From positions 124,001 through 188,000 of the forward strand of contig NZ_JAAVUV010000013.1 of NCBI RefSeq assembly GCF_018449635.1: 64,000 nucleotides of DNA. The letters run 5' to 3'. Positions 35,923 to 45,638 of the stretch are shown in pieces; the first letter of the stretch is position 1; the number at the start of each line of letters is the position of its first letter. The position numbers and the translations under genes are program-made. The notes beneath the pieces are model-generated. The model worked only from the letters and a program-made list of their open reading frames with translations. It ran no database searches and was not told the origin of the DNA. Source of the DNA: Caballeronia sp. dw_276 (GTDB lineage Bacteria; Pseudomonadota; Gammaproteobacteria; Burkholderiales; Burkholderiaceae).

Positions 35923-37395
35923 TTATTTGCAGCCGACGATAGAACCGTTTGTGACATCGCAGAGAAAGGAACGGCTGGCAGGCGCGCCGAGGTCAGTAAA
36001 TCCGCTTACCAGGGAGGCTGCGCAAGTACTGTCCGAGTCAGCGATGCCTGTGTGATAGCTAATAACTCCAACCAATTGCAAAGGGTTGTCCTCAGGGGGG
36101 GCAGGGCATCCCCGCTGTAGTCCTGCGAAGGCTGGACCGCCCGAATCCCCAAGACAGAACGTTCGCACCACTGCTTTTTTTATCAGTAGTCGACCGTCCT
36201 GCGAGACGACGTCTGCCTCAGGCCATGTTAGATTAACTCGCGGACTTGCTCGCTCCGATTCGTCATGGATACCGTAGCCGAGAAGTGTCACGGCCCCCGA
36301 ATACGACGCGGATGGGATAGATGCGGGCTTGACCGTATCCTTCGATAGAAGATCGTCTAATTTCGTGGCCCGCTCAAACTTTACGAGAGCAAGGTCATTC
36401 AGCGGACCCATAGCGGGCAACCCAGTCTCATCAGGTCGATAATCAGGATGCGTCAGTACGGCAACGATTTTCCTTGAGCTTGCACCCGGATACGCTACAA
36501 ACCTGACCGACACGTCCGGCCCATTCACGAAATAATCCAGATTAAGAGAGTGGTAGCCATTAATGTCAGATCCCACCCCTCCAGGCATGGCGATCGCCGA
36601 CGCCGTGCTAAGCGCCGGGCCACCCGTTCCCGGCCCCAAAAAGCAGTGCGCTGCAGTCAACACCCATTCACTGGACACTAAGGTCCCAGTACAGACGGCA
36701 CCCGAAGCGTAATTGATCTCAACGACCCCCCCGAATTTCTTGGGATCGAAAGACGGGCAGGTTGGCGCACCGGGATGGGGGCATGGCGCCGCGCGCTCCT
36801 CTGACGCACTGACGGAACACTGAGCCGTGGCGAGTGCGGACGAGGCAGTGTAAGAGCGCAGAATTTGTGGGGTGGTTCGCTCCGATATAGTTAGCCCTGG
36901 AGGAATACTTGAGTCCTGCGGTGGCGCAGTAGCCGGCGCGTCGTCAGCGGCACCCAAGACAGGTGTGTAGCCCCGCACTATATATTGAAACTGTCGAAGC
37001 CTTTCTACTGAGATGACGTCGGAGTCCGGCAGCGCCAACTGGAGTTTGGGCGAATCAGGAAAGGGCGCTAGGGCCCGCGCTTGCTCTCGAAGCGCTTTCA
37101 GAGAGTCTGCGAGCGATGCCGGTGGATGCAGCACATAGTTGAGAACGCTATCAGGAAGAGCGCCGACCGATGCTTGATCCGCGCGCATTCGATTGAGGAT
37201 ACTTCTCCGGGCATCTGCCGACGGCAGATTCCGGATGTCGTAGACGATCGACGCAGTTAAGTTTGCCTGGAATTGAAGGCCTTTGAGAAAACTTAACTCG
37301 TCAGGATCTCCGCGCTCATCGAGAGCCTTGCTGACGCTCTGTGCATTTGACATTGCGCAAACCAATACCGCGAACAGGGCGGTCCACTGTTTCAT
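35923..37395 (-). CDS. Secreted trypsin-like serine protease
   Basis: A 490-residue protein. A signal peptide (MKQWTALFAVLVCAMSNAQS) is followed by a helical region of about 180 residues. The chymotrypsin-fold domain has a complete triad: VLTAAHC (His near 247), PLNDLALVKF (Asp near 333) and CLGDSGGPAF (Ser near 416). The His and Ser segments have paired Cys. It overlaps the upstream lipoprotein stop as ATGA, so the two are translationally coupled. The N-terminal region could be a propeptide or binding module. Envelope or extracellular proteolysis is well supported by motifs; the substrate is unknown. Confidence 0.87.
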   Translation of the reverse strand: MKQWTALFAVLVCAMSNAQSVSKALDERGDPDELSFLKGLQFQANLTASIVYDIRNLPSADARRSILNRMRADQASVGALPDSVLNYVLHPPASLADSLKALREQARALAPFPDSPKLQLALPDSDVISVERLRQFQYIVRGYTPVLGAADDAPATAPPQDSSIPPGLTISERTTPQILRSYTASSALATAQCSVSASEERAAPCPHPGAPTCPSFDPKKFGGVVEINYASGAVCTGTLVSSEWVLTAAHCFLGPGTGGPALSTASAIAMPGGVGSDINGYHSLNLDYFVNGPDVSVRFVAYPGASSRKIVAVLTHPDYRPDETGLPAMGPLNDLALVKFERATKLDDLLSKDTVKPASIPSASYSGAVTLLGYGIHDESERASPRVNLTWPEADVVSQDGRLLIKKAVVRTFCLGDSGGPAFAGLQRGCPAPPEDNPLQLVGVISYHTGIADSDSTCAASLVSGFTDLGAPASRSFLCDVTNGSIVGCK

Positions 37396-38306
37396 TTTGC
37401 AGCCGCAGCAGTACTGCCGGAAAGACCCTTCAAAGCGGTAGTCAGCATGTCATTGAACGATTTGTCCGCTGCCGCCTTTTGGATCGCTGCATCAAAGGCG
37501 GATGGATCTTCGCTTTCGCTTACAACTGCGTAGGCATTCAGCGTTGAGGGCAGGTCAACCCCGCCGATTTTCGTCGGTACGCTTCGGATCTGGTCAACAA
37601 ACGGGTCTCTTGCCTGCCCCCCACCGCCCAGTAGCGAGGTTCCTTCACGCAGTCGGCCGAGCGAGAAGGGTACAACGATGTCCGCCTTCTGCACTTGGTC
37701 ACTCGACGGTGTTTGAGAATTGATAGGTTTCTGTGCAAAACCCACGATAATCCCTACGGTTTTTTCGCCATTGCCGGGATTTTTCGCAGCAGTCCGATTG
37801 TATTGGTAGAAAACCGGCTCAAACGTGCGAGTGTCATTTGATACTTGGACTACTGCGATCTCTACATACAATGACGGTAGCTCTGCTGCTCCAATTCCTG
37901 CAAGGATTGGCGTAGTAAGCCTGCCCTGTGGACTCGGCACGCCGACGCCGAATTTGCCTCTGGCTATTATCAGGCAGCCGACTGGCTGAGATATCGGCGG
38001 CGTTCCGTATGCCACCCAAGTGGTCGAGAGGTCTTGCTCAGCTTTCTCGAGCTTTGCTGTAACTGACTGTTGAACTACTGTAACAAGGAACGGGATGGCA
38101 GCCGCGGCTAACGCTGGGAGCACAGCAGCTGTTGTTCCTGCAGCACTGCCCACGCCACTTACGGGGCAAACGGCTGCTGGAATAATTCGCGCGGTTTCTC
38201 TCTTCGCTAACTCTGTGATTTGTGCGGGCGGCTTTGGAGGAAAGATGTCAGTCCAAAGCGTACATCCCGATAATAAAATAACGGAAAACGACACCATTAG
38301 TTTCAT
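37392..38306 (-). CDS. Lipoprotein coupled to a serine protease
   Basis: A 304-residue protein. ATG 38306 is chosen because GCGGAG lies just upstream; the ATG at 38321 would put that site inside the gene. The lipobox VILLSGC follows a short hydrophobic stretch. A second hydrophobic segment (AAVLPALAAAAIPFLVTVV) lies near residue 70. No family is recognised. It overlaps the protease gene by 4 bp, suggesting it anchors, escorts or inhibits the protease; this is inference. Confidence 0.68.
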   Translation of the reverse strand: MKLMVSFSVILLSGCTLWTDIFPPKPPAQITELAKRETARIIPAAVCPVSGVGSAAGTTAAVLPALAAAAIPFLVTVVQQSVTAKLEKAEQDLSTTWVAYGTPPISQPVGCLIIARGKFGVGVPSPQGRLTTPILAGIGAAELPSLYVEIAVVQVSNDTRTFEPVFYQYNRTAAKNPGNGEKTVGIIVGFAQKPINSQTPSSDQVQKADIVVPFSLGRLREGTSLLGGGGQARDPFVDQIRSVPTKIGGVDLPSTLNAYAVVSESEDPSAFDAAIQKAAADKSFNDMLTTALKGLSGSTAAAAK

Positions 38307-38321
38307 TTTATCTCCGCACAT

Positions 38322-39085
38322 TTAAAAGCTAACACGCAAATCTCGCGAGGATGTAGCCCCTTCATATCCGATGCCGCCCATCGAGTATTGTCGAGTCGTC
38401 GTCATATCTCCAAGGCCGATCAGCTTTTATGTTCGGTATCACACAGTAAACGGTCACTTCATAATTAGTTGTGCTGCTAAATCAGAACGTCCGTCAGCGG
38501 GACCAGTGGATTCGGCGAACGCGCTCGCTGCCGCTTCGGTGAAACGGACTCGCGACGACGCACTATCTCGAACCGTGAGCATCGGAAACCCCTCGCAATC
38601 CACCGACAAATGTGAACTGTCCGCTAGAAGCACGCATTTTTCCGTGAAATCAAAAGGCGAGATATGCGGAATCAAATTGCTTTTTACCAATGAGCGCGGT
38701 GTTCGCAAACGCCCTCAATTGCAACTGAGCGGCGTATTCGGCAATTCCGGCAGCAAGGTCTTGGTAACTCCGGGACACCGAAAATTACCGTCTTGCATTG
38801 GTTAACATACATATAAATCGCTGATCAGCTCGGCTTTCACGTATTACAAGAAGGCTCGACCACGACAATACCTTCTCCTAGCCGATTATCCCGTACGAAT
38901 GACGCATTGTTGCTATTCGCAGCGCATATTATTATTTTCACGAGTCAATCGATAACGACCGGTCATGATCGACCTTTCGTGAGCAGCACGCAAATCGGAA
39001 CTCAACCTCGATTGCTCGCACGACGCTGCGTGTTTCCACGCGAGTCAATCCCGCTGCTTTGCTCACTCTTATAAGGGAGAACATC
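38322..39085. other. Intergenic, divergent promoter region
   Basis: About 760 bp between the divergent lipoprotein and M4 protease genes. ORFs on both strands (38371-38805 plus; 38454-38708 minus) overlap each other, lack ribosome-binding sites and are unrecognised. The right part is AT-rich (38840-38990) and may hold the promoter of the protease gene. I cannot define exact sites. Confidence 0.4.
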
Positions 39086-40165
39086 ATGTGCAATCGCGCC
39101 CGGCACGACCGAGTTCGTTCGATCTACTGCATTCTGCCTCCGCATATGCTGAAAGAAATCGCCAAAAATGGCACGCCTCGGCAGCGCGCGCTCGCCATTG
39201 ACACATTGGCGGCTGACCACACCTTCCGGCAGATACGCTCCGTCCAGGCGGCGATGCTCGCGCCGAGCCGCCGTGCCTCGGTGCCGACTGTTGCGCCTAC
39301 CCCTTCTGCACACCGAAGTATTTACACGGCCAACCACACAGAGACGCTGCCCGGCACTTTAGTACGATCAGAGGGCGCGCCGAAGTCTAACGATGAAAGC
39401 GTGGACGAGGCCTACGAGGGGCTTGGCGCGACGTTCGACTTTTACTTGGAGATATTCCACCGCAATTCAATCGACGATGCCGGCACGCCCCTGATCGGGA
39501 CGGTACATTTTGGCAAGGAGTATGACAACGCCTTTTGGAACTCGCAACAAATGGTGTTTGGCGATGGCGACGGCACGCTGTTCAACCGCTTCACCATCGC
39601 GATCGACGTGATCGGACACGAGCTCACGCATGGTGTCACAGAGCACGCAGCAGGTCTCGCCTACTCAGGGCAACCAGGCGCGCTCAATGAATCCGTGTCA
39701 GACGTATTCGGTTCGCTGATCAAGCAATACGCCCTAAAACAGACGGCGGATAAGGCGGATTGGCTCATCGGGGCGGGACTGCTTGCGAGCGGCGTAAAGG
39801 GCGTCGCTCTGCGCTCGATGAAAGAGCCCGGAACCGCCTACGACGATCAGGTGCTCGGCAAGGACCCTCAGCCGGCAGACATGACTCACTATGTCCACAC
39901 GATGCAAGACAATCAGGGAGTTCACATCAATTCTGGCATACCAAATCGGGCGTTTTGTCTGGCAGCGCTCAACATTGGCGGCTATGCGTGGCAGAAAGCG
40001 GGGCGCATCTGGTACGAAACCCTGAACGACTCGCACATCAAGCCCAATAGCAACTTCAAGACCTTTGCGAAACTCACGGTCTCCAACGCCAATCGCCTGT
40101 ACGGTTCGAGCAGCGCCGAAGCGAACGCGGTCGACAATGCTTGGGAGACGGTTGGTGTATTGTGA
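39086..40165 (+). CDS. Protealysin-like M4 metalloprotease
   Basis: A 359-residue protein from ATG 39086 with AGGGAG about 7 nt upstream. A short protealysin-type propeptide is present (IYCILPPHMLKEIAKNG, near residue 15). The zinc-binding motif is VIGHELTHGVTEH (about residue 177), with the third ligand region GALNESVSDVFGS (about 200) and the catalytic His region VHINSGIPNRAF (about 279). M4 enzymes of this type lack a classical signal peptide, as here. They are zinc endopeptidases. It is followed 100 bp downstream by an emfourin-like inhibitor gene, the known partner of protealysin. Confidence 0.92.
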   Translation: MCNRARHDRVRSIYCILPPHMLKEIAKNGTPRQRALAIDTLAADHTFRQIRSVQAAMLAPSRRASVPTVAPTPSAHRSIYTANHTETLPGTLVRSEGAPKSNDESVDEAYEGLGATFDFYLEIFHRNSIDDAGTPLIGTVHFGKEYDNAFWNSQQMVFGDGDGTLFNRFTIAIDVIGHELTHGVTEHAAGLAYSGQPGALNESVSDVFGSLIKQYALKQTADKADWLIGAGLLASGVKGVALRSMKEPGTAYDDQVLGKDPQPADMTHYVHTMQDNQGVHINSGIPNRAFCLAALNIGGYAWQKAGRIWYETLNDSHIKPNSNFKTFAKLTVSNANRLYGSSSAEANAVDNAWETVGVL

Positions 40166-40265
40166 GTCTGGTGACGGGCGTATGGCCCGTCTGCTTGCCG
40201 GGTTCATATGCGCCTATCTTTTGACGTCTGGCCGTGCTTCTGACTCCCTGCAGGAGGAGCCGCCA

Positions 40266-40571
40266 ATGCGCGCGGAACTGAGAATCGACGGAGGCGTCGG
40301 CTTTTTCCCCGGACTGGCCCGCCCTATCACGCTGGACGGAAGTGATTTGTCGCCCGACGAGCGCGACGAGTTCTCGCGCCTCGTGTCCGCCATTCGCGCG
40401 CTGCCGGGCGCCGCGCCCGGGGCGACGGTGAAAGCCGTGCCGGATGGACGGACGTACCGCATCACCATCTCGTCCGGAGACGGAAACATCGAACTGCGAT
40501 GCGCCGATGCTGCGCTTCCACCAGCGTTTTCGGCGCTTATGGTGTTCATCAAACAGCACGGGCATCGCTGA
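40266..40571 (+). CDS. Emfourin-like protealysin inhibitor
   Basis: A 101-residue protein. The start at 40266 has a strong AGGAGG upstream (40252-40258). The opening RAELRIDGGVGFFPGL and the later strand-rich pattern (TYRITISSGDGNIELR) fit emfourin, the slow-tight protein inhibitor of protealysin. It is encoded directly after the M4 protease, as in other protealysin operons. It likely keeps the enzyme in check inside the cell. Confidence 0.8.
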   Translation: MRAELRIDGGVGFFPGLARPITLDGSDLSPDERDEFSRLVSAIRALPGAAPGATVKAVPDGRTYRITISSGDGNIELRCADAALPPAFSALMVFIKQHGHR

Positions 40572-41130
40572 ACAGGCGGCGTGTGGGCCGAGTCACCTGT
40601 TTCACCAAATACCACTTGTCTAAGCGTTTGATGGAGGTTCGTCGCATGTTTCGCCCACGCCCACACACTCAGATTTTCCGCGGCTGGACCGACGAGACTC
40701 GCTTCAAGCTTGCATCGCCGCGTAATCGCTGCGCCTCGGCCAATGGGACGGCGATACATGTCACAGGCTCCCTCCAATTAGCGAACTGAATGGCCGCTTT
40801 CAGAGGGCCGATATATCGGAGCCGACAGATGAATCTCGGCTGGGGCTGCTGACGTGAGGAACATCATCGTCGGGGAAGGTCCATTAGCTAGGGCGGAGCC
40901 GACGTTCGAATGTCAGTCTGATAGCGCGGGAATGGCCGTGGATGGCCGGCTCCGGCCTCCCAGCGATCGGCGGCGCACGACCCTTTGCGGTTTTTCAACA
41001 CCTGCCGTATCAATGACCGGTTCCAGCTCAAGCGGCCACTCATTCGCTTTTGCTAGCGGGCAAATGATCGGCCATTTGAGGTCATTCGGGCCCGTTATAT
41101 TCTGCACTGCACGGGTGCCTCTCCAGCGCG
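40572..41130. other. Intergenic with no supported gene
   Basis: About 560 bp. It holds short degenerate repeat-like words (ATGGCCG...GGCCG) near 40790-40945 that recall 43690-43850. No gene is supported. Confidence 0.4.
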
Positions 41131-42633
41131 TTACATCCAAATTGCCTGATACAAAACGTCTCGGATCTGCTGGATTCGAACGTCGCCGATATAGTCGATC
41201 TTATCCAGTTCATCGTCAGACTTTGTCACTAGCTCGCCGACAGTCTGGATACCGGCACCCCGAAGTCGTTCGACAACGTTCGGACCCAGACCATATGGGT
41301 ATGCCGGTGATTTCCCGAGAACATCTACTTCGCGCTCCAGAATGGCCAAGCCATGCTCCTCCGCGAGAGTCGGTAACTTGATTTCGCTAAAAGTTTGGCC
41401 CAATACGTGAATCTCCGCCGCCTCTTGCGTGCTAGCAAGCCATTCGTCAATCATTTCGCTTGTCAGCCGTGTGGATGTGCCGTCAAGCAAGCTACATAGG
41501 TTTATTGCAAACACCGGCCCCCGACCGCCGGATTTCATAGCTCGGGAAGCCTCGCGCCGCGCCACGAATCCGAGATACTCCAATATCTCGAAGATTTTGA
41601 TGTACTGAGATACCAACTGCCTATGGATGAGCACACGGTCCTGCGCGATGCTTTTCGCCCCGACCTTGACCGGCTTCGAAGAGTGCTCAACGATCGCTTC
41701 CATCAGATCTCGAGCAGGCTCGATCAACGGCTCATAAACGCCCAGCTTCGGAGCTACTTCGTCCATCAGCGGCCAGTAGTAATCCTGCGCCATCTCAAGG
41801 AAGCACTTATTGACCTCAGGAATGCCGATCCTTTCCTGATCGTCAAAACGATTGCATGCCAAGATAAATCCGCGAAGGTTCCCCACTACGGCACGGCCAA
41901 GCAGATTCGCAAATTGCCGCGGCGATAGCCGATCCGAAAACGTGGAGCGTTCGGCCAGTCTTGGATAGCGAGCTTGGACTACCTCCGGAAAGAAGTCGGG
42001 GTATGCCATAACATCGGAACGGCTAATGTCTACAACCGTTGAATCATTGAAGACATCGAACCGCACGCCAAATTTTGTAACGCCCGGGTATATAGATGCC
42101 TTGCACGATGTTAAATTGCTCGAAAGCGTTCGGAACAGATCGAAAAACACTTCGAGCGGCTTTTCCCGTCCAATGTGTGCCGCATCGTCAAAAAGCAGCA
42201 CGATTCGTCGGCTCAACGCTTGTGCAAGCTGGGTCAAGCCCAGTTGCAAACGCATCTGTTCCGACACGATGGGAAACTCATGGGGGTGACCGCACTTTGA
42301 CAGTTCCTTCTGAATCTGCTCAGAGAGAAGCGCGCAGAAGTGATGGATATATTCCTCGCCGTCCGACTGAAGGAGCGGAAGATAGCGAAGGCTAACGTAG
42401 ATGGGAAAGACGCTGTCGCCAGCGCGCATTCGTCTGTAGGCCTCCAGCAGCAGCGCGCTCTTTCCGCTACCTCGCCCCCCTCTAATCAACACCGGGCCAT
42501 GCGCAGTCAACTTACGAATGATCACATTATCGTACCCGGAGAAGCTGTGATATTTTTCGAAGCTTTCGGGCGGACATTCCTCGGCAGCCAGGATCAATCC
42601 CGAGTCGTTATCTTGGTCGTTAGGAAAAGTCAT
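41131..42633 (-). CDS. P-loop ATPase with C-terminal HhH domain
   Basis: A 500-residue protein. Walker A is RGGRGSGKSALLLEAYRR (about residue 52-60) and Walker B is VLLFDDAAHIGREKP (about 145-152). It resembles ORC/STAND-type NTPases of roughly 300 residues. A winged-helix-like region follows (YIKIFEILEYLGFVARRE, about 345). The last 60 residues match a helix-hairpin-helix resembling the RNA polymerase alpha C-terminal domain: GLGPNVVERLRGAGIQTVGELV, then DYIGDVRIQQIRDVL. It is translationally coupled (4 bp overlap) to the upstream gene of unknown function. A two-component NTPase-driven defence or DNA-binding role is inferred. Confidence 0.75.
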   Translation of the reverse strand: MTFPNDQDNDSGLILAAEECPPESFEKYHSFSGYDNVIIRKLTAHGPVLIRGGRGSGKSALLLEAYRRMRAGDSVFPIYVSLRYLPLLQSDGEEYIHHFCALLSEQIQKELSKCGHPHEFPIVSEQMRLQLGLTQLAQALSRRIVLLFDDAAHIGREKPLEVFFDLFRTLSSNLTSCKASIYPGVTKFGVRFDVFNDSTVVDISRSDVMAYPDFFPEVVQARYPRLAERSTFSDRLSPRQFANLLGRAVVGNLRGFILACNRFDDQERIGIPEVNKCFLEMAQDYYWPLMDEVAPKLGVYEPLIEPARDLMEAIVEHSSKPVKVGAKSIAQDRVLIHRQLVSQYIKIFEILEYLGFVARREASRAMKSGGRGPVFAINLCSLLDGTSTRLTSEMIDEWLASTQEAAEIHVLGQTFSEIKLPTLAEEHGLAILEREVDVLGKSPAYPYGLGPNVVERLRGAGIQTVGELVTKSDDELDKIDYIGDVRIQQIRDVLYQAIWM

Positions 42634-43379
42634 GGAATCGCCTTTCTAAATTCGCAGTACATTGCCAGTGCTTTGTCTGGCGCAAGGGAGGCATGCGCGG
42701 TAGGGATAAAGTGAGAAATAAGCCCTAGCTGACTCACAAGAATGCAAGTTTCGCGGATCATATTCTTCACAGTTGCCTCGTCAAACATCAAGGCACTTGT
42801 GAAAAATTCCCAGTGAACGCCTTTGGAAAGTGCCGAATATAGCTGCAAGCTCTTACCCTTTGTCACATTGACGTAAGTTTCTGCGTCCAACGACAGCAAG
42901 TCTTGCACGTCTACATCTACACGCTGAGCGTTTACGAAATCGATCATTCCCTCTACAGCCGGTTTCCAAAAAACGTGGGCCACGTATCGCGAGAACAGCG
43001 CTCGGCTAATCTTTGGTACGTCGTAGTCAAGGCTCCACATTTCCTGCTGCGCTTTTTCGTCGGGTATGACGTCCCCAGACCAGGAAAAGGCTGACTTCGC
43101 CCGTTTGCCGGCCTCATATTCCGGTTGCGCCTGAAATTCTGCGAGGTAAAGCATTCGAAACGAATCAAGTCGCCCAACCAAGGCCGCGCACGCGTTTTCC
43201 AGTAACGCGCGAGCGCAGAATGGACCGAAACTTACCGCATCCTCCGACGTGCCCTCGTCAAAGAACTTCACGGACTTTTCGGCGAAGTGATTGATCGACC
43301 GGGCCAACTGGCCCAAAGCGGACTTTGCTAATCCCTCAGGCTGGTCCCCGCCGCAGAGGAGTGCGCCAAGTTTTCCCAT
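42630..43379 (-). CDS. Protein of unknown function coupled to an ATPase
   Basis: A 249-residue protein. ATG 43379 is chosen on AGAGGG about 10 nt upstream; the frame extends to 43475. It looks all-helical, with conserved-looking ARALLENACAALVGRLD and LYSALSKGVHWEFFTSAL segments. These remind me of HEPN-like helical proteins, but no RxxxxH motif is evident and I do not recognise a family. Its stop overlaps the ATPase start as ATGA. In defence islands such helical partners are often effectors controlled by the ATPase; that is inference only. Confidence 0.62.
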   Translation of the reverse strand: MGKLGALLCGGDQPEGLAKSALGQLARSINHFAEKSVKFFDEGTSEDAVSFGPFCARALLENACAALVGRLDSFRMLYLAEFQAQPEYEAGKRAKSAFSWSGDVIPDEKAQQEMWSLDYDVPKISRALFSRYVAHVFWKPAVEGMIDFVNAQRVDVDVQDLLSLDAETYVNVTKGKSLQLYSALSKGVHWEFFTSALMFDEATVKNMIRETCILVSQLGLISHFIPTAHASLAPDKALAMYCEFRKAIP

Positions 43380-43978
43380 TCTCTTGTTCCCTCTAGATTT
43401 GCTTGTTATATGCGGCCAACTCGCACCATCGGTTGCCGATTTGTACATGTTGACGATCAGTTCAACCTCGCACACCCGCTACTCCGTCGTCTGCCCGCAT
43501 TGTAGCTTGCAGCGCGGCACGTCATTTTGTGTCTAGTTTGCAAGCGACGTACAACACCAAACCTATCCCCCGCAAGCGCCTGACCAAAATGGACATTGCA
43601 TCGAACCAGCGCGCAAGAGCGCTGTGCTGGCACGAAGGATCGACGCCGCAATGTCCCGAATCAAACTGCATGAGACGTTCGGGCGTCGGTATAGAGCCGC
43701 TGGCGAACGACCGTAGATGGCCGGGTTGAGGCAGCGGCATCCTCACTTTGCTCGCCGGAAACCGGCCATTGAGCGAGGCCAAACGAGACTTCGGCGTGCC
43801 AAACTGGACGACGGCGTCGACCGACCGCTGATGGCCGGCAGTCGCCCAACCCGAGCGGAGGTTCAAGTTAGTTTTGAGTAGATCGCGTATTCCGCAAGCT
43901 ACCGTCCGGAGCGCGCCGTTCCTGCCGTAACACCCCTTCCAGTTTGCATTCCAATGCGTTCACAAACTCGTATGCTGC
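43380..43978. other. Intergenic, promoter side of the ATPase module
   Basis: About 600 bp. The first 100 bp (43380-43480) may hold the promoter of the two-gene module. The segment 43640-43860 contains repeated GACCGtxGATGGCCGG-type words typical of degenerate intergenic repeats. Overlapping Arg-rich ORFs there look non-coding. Confidence 0.4.
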
Positions 43979-44545
43979 TTGCGTTTCGAGCTCAGGCAGG
44001 TCGATCTCGTGCACGAAGGCTACGATCGTGCAATAGGCGGCGGCTTCGACCCCACGCTGGGCATCGTGGCGCGCGCGCTTGCGGCCGCGCATATCGTCGT
44101 GGTGGCGTCGCCCGCTTATTTGCGCTATAGCGCCCCGCCCGCGCATCCCGACGATCTCAGGAATCTGCGCGGCGTGGTGATGTGCGGCACGGCCACTGGC
44201 CGCATCCGGAAATGGACGATGCAGCGGCCAAATGGCGACGAAGCCACAGCTGCAGTCAACGAAGACATCGTGAAGAACGATCCCGCTTCCATGCGCGACG
44301 CCGCAAGGCCTGGGCTAGGCGTCGCGATGCTGGCACTTCCCGACGTATTGCCGGATCTTGCCGACGCCAAATTCGTGCGTCTGCTGGCCGAATGGCATGC
44401 TGATGCGGGCATGATTTCGCTTTACTACGCTTCCCGGCGGCTGCTACCGGGAAAGACGCGCGTGTTTATCGACTTCGTGATGGAGAATTTTCGGCAGCTG
44501 GGTTATGCGCAACGATTCGACGCGATGAAGGAGAAAGGCCGATAG
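43979..44545 (+). pseudogene. LysR-family regulator, N-terminus missing
   Basis: The open frame encodes the C-terminal effector-binding half of a LysR-type regulator: VDLVHEGYDRAIGGG, VVASPAYL, RPGLGVAMLALPD, and ends QRFDAMKEKGR. The first 110-130 residues (the helix-turn-helix and linker) are absent, and the frame begins without an ATG or ribosome-binding site. It is therefore a gene remnant. Confidence 0.78.
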
Positions 44546-44902
44546 CACGCACGCGCTACGAAGCTTGCTGCCGTACAAGGACACCCCGCGGAGCGGGAGA
44601 CGGAAAGATGTCCTGCAGGAAGCCCCGTTTTAGAGCTGCGTTCGTTTCCCGAGTTGCAACGGCAGCCTAAATCTAAGAAAGGCGCCGGGCGATCAGGCAA
44701 CGCACCTCGTCGGGACAGAGGCGGTGGCTCCTCCAACTCGCCATTGATTGGTTTCGGTCCAATCATGTCAACAACATCACGCGTCACTGAATCCCGTCCC
44801 CACAGCTTCGCCACGAATATGCCACCTCGATGGGCATTACACGCACCGCTTGGCCGCCTGCCTCACGGCGCGCGTTCGCGTTTCACCCGAAAAAGCTGCG
44901 AC
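44546..44902. other. Intergenic
   Basis: About 355 bp between the LysR remnant and the RES toxin gene stop. A possible hairpin of the type CCCGCGGAGCGGG lies near 44584-44597. No gene is supported. Confidence 0.4.
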
Positions 44903-45628
44903 TTAACGGATGCGTCGCGGTGCCGCATCCCGTTCAGGTGGTTCTGTTAGCATCGTGTCAGCCCGCAAGGTAGTATGGATCACTGACTTAGAGAAAGGCT
45001 CTGTCACGACAGCCGCTTCGGCAAACAGCGAAGGCGCTGCCCAGTCCGCAATCGCCAACGCGGGGTGTCCAGGCACACGTCGCGACGGATACACAAATCC
45101 ATCAGGTCGTTCGTTTAGCGGTAGCGATAGCATTGCAGCCCGAAGGTGGCAACCGAGCCACTGACAGGCTTCGTGATCGTAAGACGAAATAATGTCGTGA
45201 ATTCCAAGGCGGCTGCTGTGCTCTTCACCGAGATTCCACAAAAGCAGTTGTCGCGAAAAGCGGACCCGGGCTATTTGCCCCCGGTCAGTTGCTTCGGGAG
45301 TGATGTGAAAGCCGTTGCCGGCACCTCTGTTGTTCCTCACGAGCTGGCTTTCCCATGCCGCTACACGTTCATCCAAAGCAATGTAGACCCACGTGAACGG
45401 GAGTAGGTCGTTCGCACCCACAAGCTCAAGCGGCGGACCGAAGCGATGAGGCTTATACGGCGATGCGGTCGCAACGTACTTTTCATTGTCAACCGCTCTG
45501 ACGAAAACCCGGTCGAGCTCATAGGCGTAGGTCTGTTTGGACAAGGCCTGAACGATCCGGTCCGCTGTCGGAACCATGCCTTGCAGATGCCTCGGTAAAT
45601 CTCTTCCTTCGTTGTTTTCCCCGGACAC
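44903..45628 (-). CDS. RES-domain toxin
   Basis: A 241-residue protein with the pattern of RES toxins: LDRVFVRA near residue 40, ASPYKPHRFGPP near 55, TWVYIALDERVAAWES (conserved Glu), and DGFVYPSRRVPGHPALA near residue 175 (conserved Ser). The start is GTG, 10 nt after the antitoxin stop. Known RES toxins deplete cellular NAD+ and are held in check by an Xre/MbcA-type antitoxin, here the upstream gene. The function is inferred from the pattern plus context. Confidence 0.75.
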   Translation of the reverse strand: MSGENNEGRDLPRHLQGMVPTADRIVQALSKQTYAYELDRVFVRAVDNEKYVATASPYKPHRFGPPLELVGANDLLPFTWVYIALDERVAAWESQLVRNNRGAGNGFHITPEATDRGQIARVRFSRQLLLWNLGEEHSSRLGIHDIISSYDHEACQWLGCHLRAAMLSLPLNERPDGFVYPSRRVPGHPALAIADWAAPSLFAEAAVVTEPFSKSVIHTTLRADTMLTEPPERDAAPRRIR

Positions 45629-45638
45629 TTTTCAGCTC

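Noticed and set aside
38371..38805. A 144-codon ORF between divergent genes
   Set aside because: Overlaps an equally long opposite-strand ORF; neither has translation signals or a known family.
43522..43866. ORFs on both strands around 43.5-43.9 kb
   Set aside because: The DNA there contains degenerate repeated words and the ORFs are Arg-rich in all frames; probably non-coding.
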